Shown here one piece after another: positions 49,375 to 61,084 of a stretch of DNA of 64,000 nt. This DNA is from Ailurus styani. Taxonomy: Eukaryota > Chordata > Mammalia > Carnivora > Ailuridae. The notes under the pieces are model-generated. The model was not told where the DNA came from. It did no database searches and saw only the letters and a list, made by a program, of their open reading frames with translations. The position numbers were made by a program, and so were the translations under genes. The stretch is from NCBI GenBank assembly GCA_002007465.1, contig LNAC01000032.1, positions 1 to 64,000 on the forward strand, read 5' to 3'. Numbering within the stretch: position 1 is the stretch's first letter; every line of letters begins with the position of its first letter.

Positions 49375-49830
49375 TCTCTTACTGTATAGCAATGTAACCC
49401 CGAATTTAATGACTTAAAGAAAAATTATTTTATAATCTCTCATGGTTCTGTAGATTGATTTGGCTCAACTGTGTCATTTCTCTGTTGGCCTCTCTGGGGT
49501 CTCTTATGTAATTGTAGTCTGATTAGAGTCACTGGAGATGCTTACCTGAGGTGCTAGACACTAGGACAATGGAACCTCTCTTCTGTCTACAGTATCCAGC
49601 CATCTTATTCATGCGGTCTCTCTTCTCACATGAAGAAGATCCATTGTTCCCCCACAGTCTAAAAATGGAAGCTTCTAGATCTTCTTAAGACTTCAGACTG
49701 AGACTGGGTTATATCGCTCCATTACCAAACCTATGGCCAACTCAGGTTTAATGGGCAGAAAAAGTGATTCTTGAGAGAGAGTGTGACAAAGAATTGGTAG
49801 CTGTCTTTTATCTTTCTGGCAACAAATCAT
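49375..49830. mobile_element. Ancient interspersed repeat, family not assigned
   Basis: The order 'ttactgtatagcaatgtaac', 'aatttaatgacttaaagaaa', 'ctcatggttctgtagattga', 'ggctcaactgtgtcatttct' matches the common ancient element that begins with '...gtggcttaaaacaac...' and 'tctgtgggtcag'. I cannot tell LTR from DNA-transposon origin from memory. Confidence 0.4.
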
Positions 49831-50121
49831 TTACATTCCTCCCACCCCTCCCAACAATCATTTACATTCTTCCAAAATGCATACACTCCTCACAAGGCCA
49901 CTAAAAGTCTCCTCCCATTACAGAATCAGGCTTAAAGTCCAAACTCACTTCCTCTAAATCAGATTCACATGTCACATGTTGTGTGTACTTCTCTCAATAT
50001 AAAGACCTGCAAACTAAAGGGACAAGTGATCTGGCCCACCTCCTGACATATCAAACATCCAATGGAAATACACAGTCCAGTGGAGCTGCAATTAACACTC
50101 ATTTAAAAAGGTATGAGGGTA

Positions 50122-50318
50122 GGGGCGCCTGGGTGGCTCAGTGGGTTAAAGCCTCTGCCTTCGGCTCAGGTCATGATCTCAGGGTCCTGGGATCGAGCCC
50201 CACATCAGGCTTTCTGCTCATCAGGGAGCTTGCTCCCTCCTCTCTGCCTGCCTCTCTGCCTACTTGTAATCTCTCTCTCTCTCTCTGTGTCAAATAAATA
50301 AATAAAATCTTTTTTTAA
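50122..50318 (+). mobile_element. Can-SINE, sense
   Basis: Near-consensus copy with head 'gggcgcctgggtggctcag', 'ctgcctacttgtaatctctc' and tail. The flanks 'aaaaaggtatgaggg' and 'aaaaaggtatggggg' are the target duplication. Confidence 0.95.
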
Positions 50319-51085
50319 AAAAAGGTATGGGGGAATGGCAAGCACATAGCAGTAACTATTGTAATACTGAAATACAGTTGCAAATGTTGCCAGTTCTCTA
50401 ATCAGATTCTACTCCCTAAACCCTAAGATGGTTCTCACTGGTTTTAATAACACTCTCTGGGCTTTTGGTTCTACTCTCTCATCAGCCTTCATTTTCACAA
50501 CAATAGCCCATGTTTGCAACGAATAACTTTTTATGCCTGCTTCCTGCTAATAACAATCGGGACCACAAAGCCTCTTTTTGTTTGGAACAGCATCCATTCC
50601 TTTTAGTTCAAACAATTTTAATTCCTTCAAAAACACTATGGGCTTCCTGTGTATAAAATTATACTGTAATCCGGAATACAAATACAAAAACCAAAATCTT
50701 TTCAAGATGTTCCCCTTTTCCTTGGGCTGAGTCAAGGTGAAATGAAGAAACATACTTAAGATTTTTAGAAACCTAATTTTCTACCATAGAGGCTTAAGAA
50801 GCATGTCATTATGATTTTTAGAAGCTGTTTTTTCTAGCACAGTGCAGTAAGCTCTGGCCCAGAGACTAACTCCAATCCAGAGCCTGTTTTTGTTAGGCCT
50901 ACAAGCTTATAATAGTTTTAAAATTTTTAAGAGATTGTAAAAGCAAACTAACCAACCAAACAAACAAAAAACAGTACACTGAAAACCACTAAACATTCCT
51001 GAAAGAAATTAAAGTCAAATAAGTGGAACTGTGGGATTTCCCAACCAGATGGGAGGGGCACTAAATGTGGAGCGATCCAATAGAG
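50319..51085. other. Mostly unique, with a possible hAT relic
   Basis: At about 50845-50950, 'agctctggcccagagactaa', 'agcctgtttttgtt' resembles one end of a non-autonomous hAT element; a piece resembling its other end lies at 55215-55275. Nothing else is recognised. Confidence 0.35.
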
Positions 51086-51089
51086 TGGA

Positions 51090-51550
51090 GGCAGTTGGGG
51101 GGGGGGGGCAATGAAAGAACTGACCCACAGCAGAACAGAGGAGATAGCAGTTTATTGGATATACCCCAAGAGAGTGGCAGGCAAGACAGCAAGGGAGAGA
51201 CTGTCTGTGATGAGGTGGTGGTAAGGGGCCACAATTAGAGTGGACTAAGGAAGTTTGGCAATGTGTGAAATTTTCTCTTTTCTGGTAATCTTAAGAAATG
51301 TGCCTGACTGTGATTAGTCAGTTAGGGTCCATGGCTACTATTTCAGCAGGCGTGGAGGGGGTGGATGCTTAATGAGCCTATTTGTACTGCCTATTTGCAT
51401 TCAACTCGGTGGTCACTATGGGCACTTTTGCCTTGATCAAGTTTTCATTGCTCAAGCATGTTGCCTAAAAGCAGTCTCTATAATCTCCCACTGACAGATC
51501 AACAATAACAAATCTTTGGCATTTAGGGGGAGGTCTCATCTTCAGTACTG
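51090..51550 (-). mobile_element. Possible solo LTR, antisense
   Basis: A block of composition unlike its flanks begins after a G run (51097-51108). On the minus strand it contains 'ccaataaactgctatctcct' (near 51142-51161), a polyadenylation signal in the position and style of an LTR R region. No internal retroviral sequence is present, so if it is an LTR it stands alone. Ends and target duplication were not found. Confidence 0.35.
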
Positions 51551-51761
51551 AATGAAGGGCATAGAGATATCCCTACCTGTGGCTCAACATTGGTCATCTG
51601 GGAATTTCTATGTAAGCGTTATGAATGGCAGAGTCAGTCAAATCCAAGGTAAACAACATGTATGGATCTCCCAGAGTAGAAAGGATCATCTATCAGCTTG
51701 AAGTTATTGCGGTGGAGGAGTCTTGGCACCAGGCTGAGAGACATTGGAAAAAAACAACAAA

Positions 51762-51762
51762 A

Positions 51763-51801
<39 letters not shown>
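51762..51801. repeat. (ATT)n microsatellite
   Basis: About thirteen ATT units. Confidence 0.95.
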
Positions 51802-52059
51802 GCCAAAGAGAAGCCCAAACAAAAAGCTTTGATGGTTGACCAAAATCTTCCTCTAGTCCAGGAGTTTAACCAATCATTAAAGTTAAGAGAGGAGATTGTT
51901 TAAATCACCAATTTGAATATTCATGTTTTCTAGTAATCCTGATACATTTTTATGGTAATCTGGAGTCTATACATGACACTCTACTTTAATAAAGCATAGT
52001 TTCCTCCTTGAGCTGCAGTGTTTTAGAGGGAGCATTTGGTTTTAGAAGGCTACCTTTTT

Positions 52060-52262
52060 GTTTGTTTGTTTGTTTTTAAAGATTTTTTATTTATTTGACA
52101 GAGAGAGAGAGATCATAAGTAGGCAGAGAGGCAGCAGAGAGAGCTGAGGAAGCAGGCTCCCTGCTGAGCAGGGAACCCGATGTGGGGCTCGATCCCAGAA
52201 CCCTGAGATCATGACCTGAGCCGAAGGCAGAGGCTTAACCCACTGAGCCACCCAGGTGCTCC
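52060..52262 (-). mobile_element. Can-SINE, antisense
   Basis: (TTTG)n tail, 'gatcataagtaggcagagag' and 'cactgagccacccaggtgct'. The flanks 'aaggctaccttttt' (52046-52059) and 'aaggggccacctttt' (from 52263) are a decayed duplication. Confidence 0.92.
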
Positions 52263-52688
52263 AAGGGGCCACCTTTTGAATTTGTGGGTGACTGCATGTT
52301 GAGCTTAAAGATGGACACTGTATGCATGGAAAAGCCTCTGTTTGTAATTTTATATCAAAAGAGGTGTCTCTTAGGACAGATATGGTTAAAGGATAAAACC
52401 ATCAAGAAGCCCTCTTAGTTTGATGTCCAGCCTTACCAATATCCTAACTATGAGGAATCGCTGGCATGTGGGAGAAGACTTCTCTGCGGATATGGGCAGG
52501 AATGACATCCTTTGTTCATTGACTGGAAGATGTAATATTGCTGAGGTGGTAATACTACCCAAAGTGATCTACAAATCCAGTTCAATACAATCAAAATTCA
52601 TCAGCCTTTTTGGCAGAAATGGGAAAATGATTCTAGAGTTATAAGAGATCCCAAATAGCCAGGATTTTCCAGAAAAGCCAAACCAAAA

Positions 52689-53090
52689 GGAGATTATACA
52701 TATATATAATCTCCCGTGACCTTCAGTCTGCAGGCTGAAGACCCAGGAATGCTAGTGGGCAAGTGGTATAGTTCCACTCAGAGTCTTAAGACCTGAGAAC
52801 TGAAGGAGCAATAGAGTAAGTTCCAGTCTGATTTCAAAGGTCTGAGATCAAGCAGTCAGAGAAAGTCTCAGAGACTCTCCCTTTCTTTTCCTATTTGTTC
52901 TTTTCAGATCCTTAATGGATTGCATAATACTGACCCACATGGAGGGGACAATCTGCTTTACTTAGTTTACCAATTCAAATGCTAATCTCTTCCAGAAACA
53001 CCTCATAGACACACCCAGGAATAATGTTTATTCAGACATCTGGGCTTTCTAGCCAAATTAATACATAAAAATTAATCATCACACTAACAC
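52689..53090. mobile_element. Interspersed repeat inserted in the L1, family not assigned
   Basis: Contains 'cttcagtctgcaggctgaag', 'cttaatggattgcataatac', 'ggggacaatctgctttactt', 'agaaacacctcatagacaca' and ends 'aattaatcatcac'. I recognise these as a common medium-copy mammalian repeat but cannot name it. It is bounded on the left by a hairpin (arms 'ggagattata' / 'tataatctcc', 52689-52714). Confidence 0.5.
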
Positions 53091-53575
53091 TTTCCAAATT
53101 CAAACTTAGTATAAACCTATAGCAATCAAAGCAGTATGTTACTAGCACAAGGAAAGACATATGGATCAATGGAATAGAACTGAGAGCCCAGAAATAAACA
53201 CATACATCTATGATCAACTGATCTGTAACAAGGATTCCAGTATCATTTAATGGGGAAAGATTAATCTCTTCAATAAATGATGCTGAGACAACTCGACAGC
53301 CATATAAAAAGAATGAAGTTGGACTCCTACCCTATACTGCATATGAAAAGTAACTCAAAATGGGTCAAAAACAAAAAATAATAGCTGAAATAACAAAATT
53401 CTTTCAAAAACACAAAGGGTGTAATCTTACAGATATTGGATTTGATAGTAGTTTCTTAGATATGACACCAAAGACAAACAACAAAAGAAAAACAGATAAA
53501 TCAGACTTCATTAAAATTTAAAATGTTTATGCATCAAAGAGCACTATCAACAGAGTGAAAATAAAATCCACAGAA

Positions 53576-54225
53576 AACACAAGAAACAAGTATTGGTATG
53601 GGTGTTGAGAAAAAAAAGAACTCTCCTGCACTATTGGTGGGAATGCAAACTGGTGTAGCCACTGCGGAAAACAGCATGGAGGTTCCTCAAAAAATTAAAA
53701 ATAGAATTTCCATAGAGTCCAGTAATTCCACTGCTGGATATTTACCCAAAGAATATGAAAGCACTAATTCAGAAAGATAAATGCATCCCTATGTTTATTG
53801 TATCATTGTTTATTCCATTATTATGGAAGCAGTCCAAGTGTCCATTGACAGATGAGTGGATAAAGAAGATGGGGTATAATGTTGCCATTTGCAACAACAT
53901 AAATGGATGTAGAAAGTATAATGTTAAGTGAAATAAGTCAGTCAGAGAAAGACAAATGCCATATGATTTCACTCATATACAGAATTTAAGGAACAAAACA
54001 AACAAAGGAAAAAGACCAAAAGACTCTTAATTGTAGAGAACAAACCAGAGTTTTGCCAGAGGAGAGGTGGGTGGGGGGATGGGTGAAATAGGTGGAGAAG
54101 ATTAAGAGTACACTTATCATGATGAGCAATGAATCATGCATAGAATTGTTGAATCACTATATTGTGCATCTGAGGCTAACATAACACTCTATATTAACTA
54201 TACTGGATTAAAATTTAAAAAAAAA
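53576..54225 (+). mobile_element. Younger LINE-1 3' end nested in the old L1
   Basis: Starts late in ORF2 ('attggtgggaatgcaaactg', 'gtccattgacagatgagtgg') and runs through the 3' UTR ('gagtacacttatcatgatga') to an A run. The short duplication 'cacagaa' flanks it (53569-53575 and 54226-54232), and the old L1 reading 'ccacagaatggaagaaaa' is restored when the insert is ignored. Confidence 0.8.
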
Positions 54226-55214
54226 CACAGAATGGAAGAAAACATTTGTAAATTATATATCTGATAGGAGTTTAATGTCCAAAATATATAAAGAATTCTT
54301 ACAACTCGACAATAAAACCACAAACAACCTAGTTTAAAAATGGATAGAAGACTTGAATAACATATCTTACTAAAGAAGATCTATAAATGGCAACAAGCGC
54401 ATGAAAATAAGTTCAGCATCATTAGTCATCAGGGAAATGCAAATCAAAACCACAAGGAGATACCACTCTATACACAGTAGGATGGCTATAATTTAAAAAT
54501 TTAGAAAATTAAATCAGAAAATAACGAGTCTGGCAAGATCTTGGAGAAATTAGAAAACCCATCATTGCTGGTAGGAGTATAAAAATGGTGCAGCCACTGT
54601 AGGAAACCATTTAACAACCCCTCAGTAAATCAGACAGAATTGCCATAGGACTCAACTGTTCTACTCTTGGATATATATCCAGAAGAATTGAAAAGAAGAG
54701 AGAGAGTGTACATGACTGCTCATAGCAGCATTATTCGCAATAGCCAAAAGGTGACTATTGTCATCAAATATCCACGAACTGATGAATGAATGAACAAAAT
54801 GTGGTATTTCCACACATTGGAATATTTATTACTCGACCATAAAAAAGAATGAAATGCTGATATGTGGTTTAACAGGGATGATCCTTGAAAGCATTATGTT
54901 CAGCAAAAGATGACAGACAAAAAGCCCACATGTTGTATGATTCCATTTATATAAAATACTAAGAAAAGGAAAATCCACGGGGTCAGGAAGCAGTCAGAAA
55001 GTGGTGTCAGAGGCAGGGAGGAGTAGGGACCACTGAGTGGCTGAGGAAAGAGTGTGGGTTTTCCTTTTGGAGTGATAAAAAAAATTGGCAACGTGATAGT
55101 GGTGATGGTCACACACCACTGTGTGTTAAATATCACCATGGTAAACTTTATGTTATGTGTATTATGCCACAATAAACAAACAAACAAAGGGTGTGGGACA
55201 CAGATTTTTATGTA

Positions 55215-55280
55215 GTCTGCAAAACCTATACTATTTAACATCTGGCTCTTCATAGGAAAAGTTTGCCAACCCATGGTCTC
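55215..55280. mobile_element. Short hAT-type relic
   Basis: 'ctgcaaaacctatactattt', 'aacatctggctcttcatagg' and 'aaaagtttgccaaccc' match the terminal part of a common non-autonomous hAT element. Confidence 0.5.
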
Positions 55281-55349
55281 CCTGAGAGGGTTTACCAAGC
55301 ATGCTATAAATATTTTCGAGGTCTCACCAAAGAATCTTAAAATATTTAC

Positions 55350-55434
55350 CCGGAGACAATGCTTTTCCTGTTAGCACTCCATGCTTCACTTGGAGCCATT
55401 TCTTCTTTTGAGGGTCTTTTGCTGGATGGAGAAC
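55350..55434 (-). other. Candidate internal exon, 85 bp, gene unknown
   Basis: On the minus strand, 'tttatcctttccag' (acceptor AG at 55436-55435) precedes 85 bases that end in 'tctccgg' and are followed by the donor 'gtaaat' (from 55349). Two of the three frames are open throughout. The frame starting at the third base is rich in S, P and K ('SPSSKRPSKEEMAPSEAW') and looks like disordered protein; the first frame reads 'VLHPAKDPQKKKWLQVKHG'. The sequence is not a repeat that I know. I cannot name a gene, and no second exon on this strand supports it. Confidence 0.3.
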
Positions 55435-55625
55435 CTGGAAAGGATAAATATTTTTATTTTTGAATCTAACAAGTAACACTATCAGCAATGCTTTCTCTAG
55501 ATGTTACTGGCAAACTTGATGGCTTTTTTCTTTTGTTCATATCTCTTGTATCCAAATCTGAAGATGCGCAACTAAAAGTCAGACATTTTTAACATGGCCT
55601 TTACTAATTATATCCTTATGGTCCT

Positions 55626-55825
55626 GGGAAGCCTGGGTGACTCAGTCATTAAGCGGCTGCCTTCAGCTCAGGTCATGATCTCAGGGTCCTGGGATCGAGC
55701 CCCATGTCAGGGCTCCCTGCTCAGTGGGGAGTCTCCTTCTCCCTCTCCCTCTGCTGCTCCCCTCACTCATGCTCACTTTCTCTCTCTCTCTCATAAATGA
55801 AAAAATTTAAAAATCTTAAAAAGAA
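55626..55825 (+). mobile_element. Can-SINE, sense
   Basis: 'ggaagcctgggtgactcagt' head, 'ctcaggtcatgatctcaggg', CT body and AT-rich tail; diverged copy. Confidence 0.88.
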
Positions 55826-56388
55826 ATAGACCTGTAGATACATATGCCTGGAAAACAATGCAGATTTTCCTATAGTTCTCTTAGTAGTTCCTAGTGAAAC
55901 TTGGAATACTAAAGGCTCTGAGTAGTCTTGGAATGAAGAAATCCATTTAACTTCAAGAAACTTTCCAAAACATTTAAATAGAGAATACCTTTCTTGATAC
56001 AATAGCCACAAATCATCCCACAATGCTTTATTTCATGAAACATCCTTGGGGAGTCATTTACGGCTCAAAGCAAGTGAAAGAAATGCTAACATTTTCATTA
56101 TAGAGAAACTCTGATAATATTTTTTTGGATGGCTTTAAAGGGAACAAGACTAGAATGAAGGAGACTACCTAGGATATAAGAAAAACTTGAGACCTGAACT
56201 AAAAAAATAACCCTGGGAATGGGGATGAGAGCAATGAGCATACAATCTTTTATAATTCTGAGTAAGCTCTTAGATAGAAATATGAGTACTGTAATTCCCA
56301 AGAAAGCATGTTACTATTATTTTTCCTAATGAGCACATTAGCCAATTATGTAGCTGTATCATTTTATACTGACTTGAACGGAAGGATT

Positions 56389-56395
<7 letters not shown>
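55826..56395. other. Unique AT-rich sequence
   Basis: Nothing recognised. Confidence 0.5.
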
Positions 56396-56430
<35 letters not shown>

Positions 56431-56485
56431 TATACACACACATACACACACACACATATAGGATATATATATATATATATATATA
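56396..56485. repeat. (TG)n-(CA)n-(TA)n palindromic microsatellite
   Basis: (TG)n from 56399 turns into (CA)n at 56432/56433 and then (TA)n from 56463. The halves are reverse complements around that centre for about 30 bases with two mismatches. Confidence 0.93.
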
Positions 56486-58855
56486 ATCTATCATATATAA
56501 CCTGTCCACACAACACTAAGCTGATTGTTAGATCAGGCCAAAGGACTCCGAAAAATGAATTATCTACTTCCCAGTGGCCAATAAAATGCAGCATAGCTAT
56601 TACTTTTTTTTTTTTAAGGCAAACTTTTTCTGTGGTTGCTAAATTCTAACAGAAACTTTATCATGCAGGTCTTTTCTCAAGGGGAGTAGCAGTACAGAAT
56701 GAATTGTGTATTAATGTCCTATTTTGCAAAAGACGAAAGCATTTCTTCTCAGGTTTTTTTCTTATACGTTAAACTGAAAGCATATAGTAAGATGTTATTC
56801 TATGGAGGTTTTATGTGATGGTTTCAGGGGCTGGTTACGTAACATTCTACAGGGTAAAGGTAGCCTTGTTGATGTCCGTACCTTTAGAAATTGCGAGTGC
56901 AACTTAGAAGGGAAATCTGGAACAAGTTAAGAGCAGCATATACAAGGGGGCTTACAAAAACCTGCTGGCCCAATTTCAGTAACCATGGGCAATTATTTGC
57001 AGATGCAGATATAGTGTACTAAGCTCCTGTGTTGTTCATTTGCATGCCTGACATGCTACAGGCTCAACACCTGTGGACATTTGCACACACATCTTTTACA
57101 GCCGAATTTTCTGCAGGGAAAAGGGAAAACTTCCCTGGGAAAGGAAACAGCTGAAGGAGGCAGAGGAAGATAATTTTTAAACACTCCATTGCTCAGATAC
57201 AAAAGTATTTACTTAGGTTTGGGTCAAACCTTGTGTTCAAGAGCCAGCCGCATCCCGTAAGTTGCATTATGTTGCCCATTTACATCTACCAAGAAATCAC
57301 ATATTTCAAACTTCCTCATTACTAAGACAGAAACAATATCATTATAATTATAATAACCAGCCATGATAATATAAGCCCGCAGTGAAGTTTTAAACACCGT
57401 TTTGAATGCATCCCTTAGATTTCAGTAGAAATTGTCGTAACATTCACATCCAGATACAAAAAGGTAAGGTAGACACAAGTGGATGGCCACATCGAAACAA
57501 GTTTTCAGAACTATCCATACCATAACTCTTGATTTTTGTACTCAATTGTTAATAGCAATAGCAGAAAAGCAAAGCATTCCTCAAAGAAAAGTTCTATGGC
57601 ATTAATTGTAAACAAGATAATCCCCCATAAAAAACTTTGCAACTGTGCGGTACAGAGTAAATACCCAATAACAATTAATTTTTATGTTATAAAATAAGAA
57701 AAATATTAACGTGGGCAGAAAATGAACAGTTCCTGTCATAAGGTAAAAAACGGCAGGGGAGAAAAGCTTTAAAAAAGTTTTCTTATTGTCAGAGGAGATT
57801 CTAATTTAATAGCTCTTAGGCTACCAGGAGGAGTTAATGCTTGATATAATGCTTGATGAGGAATGAATCTGGTTATTAAAATAATACACAAGGTAAGGGT
57901 ATGTTAATATTATAAAAAATGAACTATTTTAGACCTTTACTAATATAACAAATTGTTCTTCAGTTGTTCCATTTCCACGTTTTATTTTTTTCCTTCATTC
58001 AACTTGTTTTGCGACTTGAGAGGTGTTGAACATCTAACCAAAAAAATATTCATCCCATCTCATTATTCCACTCTGGGTTTCAAAGACAATCTTGGATCTT
58101 CCATTACAACTAATTGCAGACCCAGGAGTTCCTTACTCTATTCCAGCACTGCCTTTGTGGTCACTGTTAATTTTATCTTTGGCTCCAGTCCTTCCAGAGA
58201 AGTAAAACTGAGAACTACATTATGAAAAGTTTCTTTTTTAAATGTGGGGGCTTATTTTAATATAAAGACATTGTTTCTTCACTCTTAAGTAGGAGGAAAA
58301 TTATGCTTACCTAGGACTCTCATGGAAATGACACATTTTTTGCAGGTGTGATTGTCTACTGATCCTGTAATGTGAGTGGTTACTACTGATAGAGGTGAAA
58401 AGAAAGTAGAAAAGTACATTGCCAGGCAGACAATAAGACTAGCGGGAATTTGGGGTATGGTGTGTGTAAGTATAGTAAGCTTAACCCACTATCTGCCAGA
58501 ATCTTCTACCTTGAGAGTGTGTTTGTATCTCTCCATCATCCATGATCATTCACCCCACACAATAGGACCTTGAAATTTGCAACTGTCTTCCATTCTGCCT
58601 CCCTAGATCTAAAGAGTCTTCTTACTTCAACCAGTAAACCACCATCACTCTACTGGAGAGGGCTTTAGTCCACTAAAGTCTGTTTAAAAAAATATTTTTT
58701 GACTCAGGTATAAAGTTCTCAGCCTGCATTTCACACCCTTTACTCCCTAGCCCCAAACCACCCTCCTAGCTCACTTCTTACTTCATATATTTCCTAGTGT
58801 CCCCTAAAATCAAAATCTCCCATTGTTAGAGCATGAATGGGCAACTCTAGTTCTG
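56486..58855. other. Mostly unique block
   Basis: No repeats or genes are recognised over more than 2.3 kb. The segment 57000-57300 has mixed composition and an octamer-like 'atttgcat' at about 57039. It may include noncoding conserved sequence. Confidence 0.4.
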
Positions 58856-58859
58856 TTCA

Positions 58860-58975
58860 TGAAATTTCTCTTCTTTGAAGCAACCCCCTGCCCTATTCTT
58901 TAAGGTCCAGCTCAAATGTTCCCTCCTACAGCTTGGAAAATCTCTTCCTACTCTGTACTTTGTGGGTTTATGCAA
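58860..58975 (+). mobile_element. L2 relic, sense
   Basis: 'ctttaaggtccagctcaaat' and 'gttccctcctacagcttgga' follow the L2 3' part. Confidence 0.45.
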
Positions 58976-58977
58976 AT

Positions 58978-59030
58978 ACACACACACACACACACATGCA
59001 CACACGCACGCATGCACACATACACATATA
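58978..59030. repeat. Interrupted (CA)n
   Basis: CA units with GCA, CGCA and TACA interruptions. Confidence 0.9.
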
Positions 59031-59218
59031 TTACAATGTTATTTTGCAACAACAAAAATATTAGTATAGAGGTAACTAAAAACTTGTGTGCTACAATATT
59101 AATAGCAATGATTTCAAAATAGACTTTTGCTTGAATTCAATTTTCTTCTTTTGCTGACTCAACATTTTTAAAAAGTCCTTCAGTATATGCACATCATTCT
59201 TGTAACATAAATATAAAA

Positions 59219-59414
59219 ACTTTTTTAAAGACTTTACTTATTTGTTTGAGAGAGAGAGAGAGGAGAGAGCATGACTGGGGCAGGGGCAAAGGGAGAGGGA
59301 GAAGCAAGCTCCCGGCTGAGCAGGGAATCCAATGCAGGGCTCCATCCCAGGACTCTGGGATCATGACTGGAGCCGAAGGCAGACGCTTAACTGACTGAGC
59401 TACACAGGCACCCC
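59219..59414 (-). mobile_element. Can-SINE, antisense
   Basis: 'ttttttaaagactttactta', 'gagagagcatgactgggg' and 'gactgagctacacaggcacc'; an older diverged subfamily copy. Confidence 0.9.
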
Positions 59415-59679
59415 AAATAAAAAAAAAATTTTTAAAGAAAAGTATTAATGTAGTTTTGAGAAATTATTAGAAAACCTTGCAGAAACAAAAAAAAAGCTAT
59501 AAAAGAGCAAAACATAAACAAACTACAGTTCTTTAAAATGAATATACAACAGCATACCTAAAACTCATATTTAAATGGAAAAGTAATACCAGTAATTTTC
59601 TCAGTTTCCATCACCCAGCCTTGCTTAAGCCCTCCTATTCACTGGCCCCAGATTTTTCTTTATTCAATTATTTTGCATA

Positions 59680-60200
59680 TTTTATGGAATTTCCCTTCTC
59701 CGCCCCAAAGCCACCAATGGCTCCCTCTCAGTTACCACATGGAATCAAAATCCTGTTCCTGGATTTCAATCCCTCTTGCTACTCAAATGTGTTTCCTTAG
59801 AATGAGCTCCCTTCTTTAGGTGAATTCTCTTACTGGCTTCTGAACACATACCATACATGATGCCCTACTTTTCCTGTCTCTCCTCTCTATCTAGTTCCAG
59901 GCCTTCTTTTAAGGTGCATTTCAGGCTGTACTGCTTTCCAAACAGCTCTTCCTTCTTTAGCCCACGCTCCTCACCAAATTCCCATCTGTCTCATCAGCTC
60001 TACTGCATAGCCCAGCACACATTTACATGCTTCTCTGGATCATCTAAGTGTTTCCTGTGTGTCGCGTCTGCCTGGTGTGATTATATTCTCCTTGAAATAA
60101 CTGTGAATATTCTATATTGTTCTATACCTTGCCCAATTCTTTCACTGTATTAGGTATTTGGTAGATACTCAATCAACAATTTCTTGGTAGATTAATGGAT
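59680..60200 (+). mobile_element. L2 LINE 3' region relic, sense
   Basis: 'cttttaaggtgcatttcagg', 'ttatattctccttgaaataa', 'ataccttgcccaattctttc', 'tattaggtatttggtagata' and 'ctcaatcaac' follow L2 to its 3' end. The 98-codon open frame at 59857-60153 lies inside it and is not a gene. Confidence 0.6.
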
Positions 60201-61080
60201 ATAAGGTTTACAAATTCCTATACAATCAGCAATTTGCTTATTTAAATGACTGCTTTGCCTTTGTCCATGTCTATCAACGCTAAAAAACCAACATAGTGTA
60301 AGAGAGAATGCTGATATGTGTATTTGAATATCATAAAACATCATTCTGCGATGAAGAATTATAAACAAATTGGGAGACCTGCTATATTCTCACGCTGCTT
60401 ATATACCATCATCTTTTAAGCTATGTTTTTTAAAAACAGATATTCTGGACTAGAAACACTAGGGTAAATTTTACAAAGGGTCTTAATGATAAATGATTAA
60501 AACATAATAGCAAAATGATAAGGAATGTGAGACAGTCTCCAAACCCCAGCAAACTTAAAATGCATACATCAAAGCTACTGAAATTACAACAAATCAGTGT
60601 GTTTTCAAATTTTGCATTTTAATCAAAATGTGATCCTCAGTAAAGCTTAATTTAATAAATGGAAAGTCAGTGTCTTATTTCTTTTGGTGGAGAAGCAGAA
60701 TGGTCGTAATCCAGTTGAAGGTTGAAGAGAAATGATTCTGACAAGATCAAGTAGCTACTAAGTATTGTCACTCACTCTGATTTAAGTATAGGGCCGCTGA
60801 GTTTATACAATGCCATTACTGCACTCACTGTCTTCATGGTTGTAAGATCAAAATCCCATAATCAGTAGTTATCACTCCACACAGTTAGAATCAGTGGATT
60901 AAGCATCCAGAGTTGTGTGTCTTATCCAGAATGACCACCATGGTTAGAACACTGGGTTAGAAATCACAGAGAATAAACTTTCATGAGAGCTCACTTATAG
61001 CTAAGTAGGCTCTATTTGCTGTGGGAGAATTTGTCAAAATACCCTTGGTATGTGCTTAAACCTAAAACTTTGAAAGTTTT
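60201..61080. other. Unique AT-rich sequence
   Basis: Nothing recognised. Confidence 0.5.
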
Positions 61081-61084
61081 ATAT

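Larger units (their letters stand above)
52490..55195 (+). mobile_element. Old LINE-1 (ORF2 to 3' end), interrupted twice
   Basis: Old L1M-type ORF2 runs 52490-52688 ('ttcattgactggaagatg', 'cccaaagtgatctacaaatc'), resumes at 53091-53575 ('gacatatggatcaatggaat'), and again from 54226 ('gaatggaagaaaacatttg', 'agggaaatgcaaatcaaaac') to a 3' UTR ending near 55190 ('tatgttatgtgtattatgcc', AATAAA, A-rich). The pieces are co-linear with L1 ORF2, so they are a single element split by an unassigned repeat (52689-53090) and by a younger L1 (53576-54225). All frames are broken. Confidence 0.8.

Noticed and set aside
51625..51903. 92-codon open frame containing a tyrosine run
   Set aside because: The run is the (ATT)n microsatellite; flanks show no homology that I recognise.
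54900..55298. 132-codon open frame on the minus strand
   Set aside because: It is antisense to the 3' UTR of the old L1 and the adjoining hAT relic.
57200..57280. Splice-donor-like 'cccgtaagt' as the end of an exon
   Set aside because: No acceptor with a plausible open exon precedes it.
59857..60153. 98-codon open frame
   Set aside because: It coincides with an L2 3' region; composition is that of the repeat.
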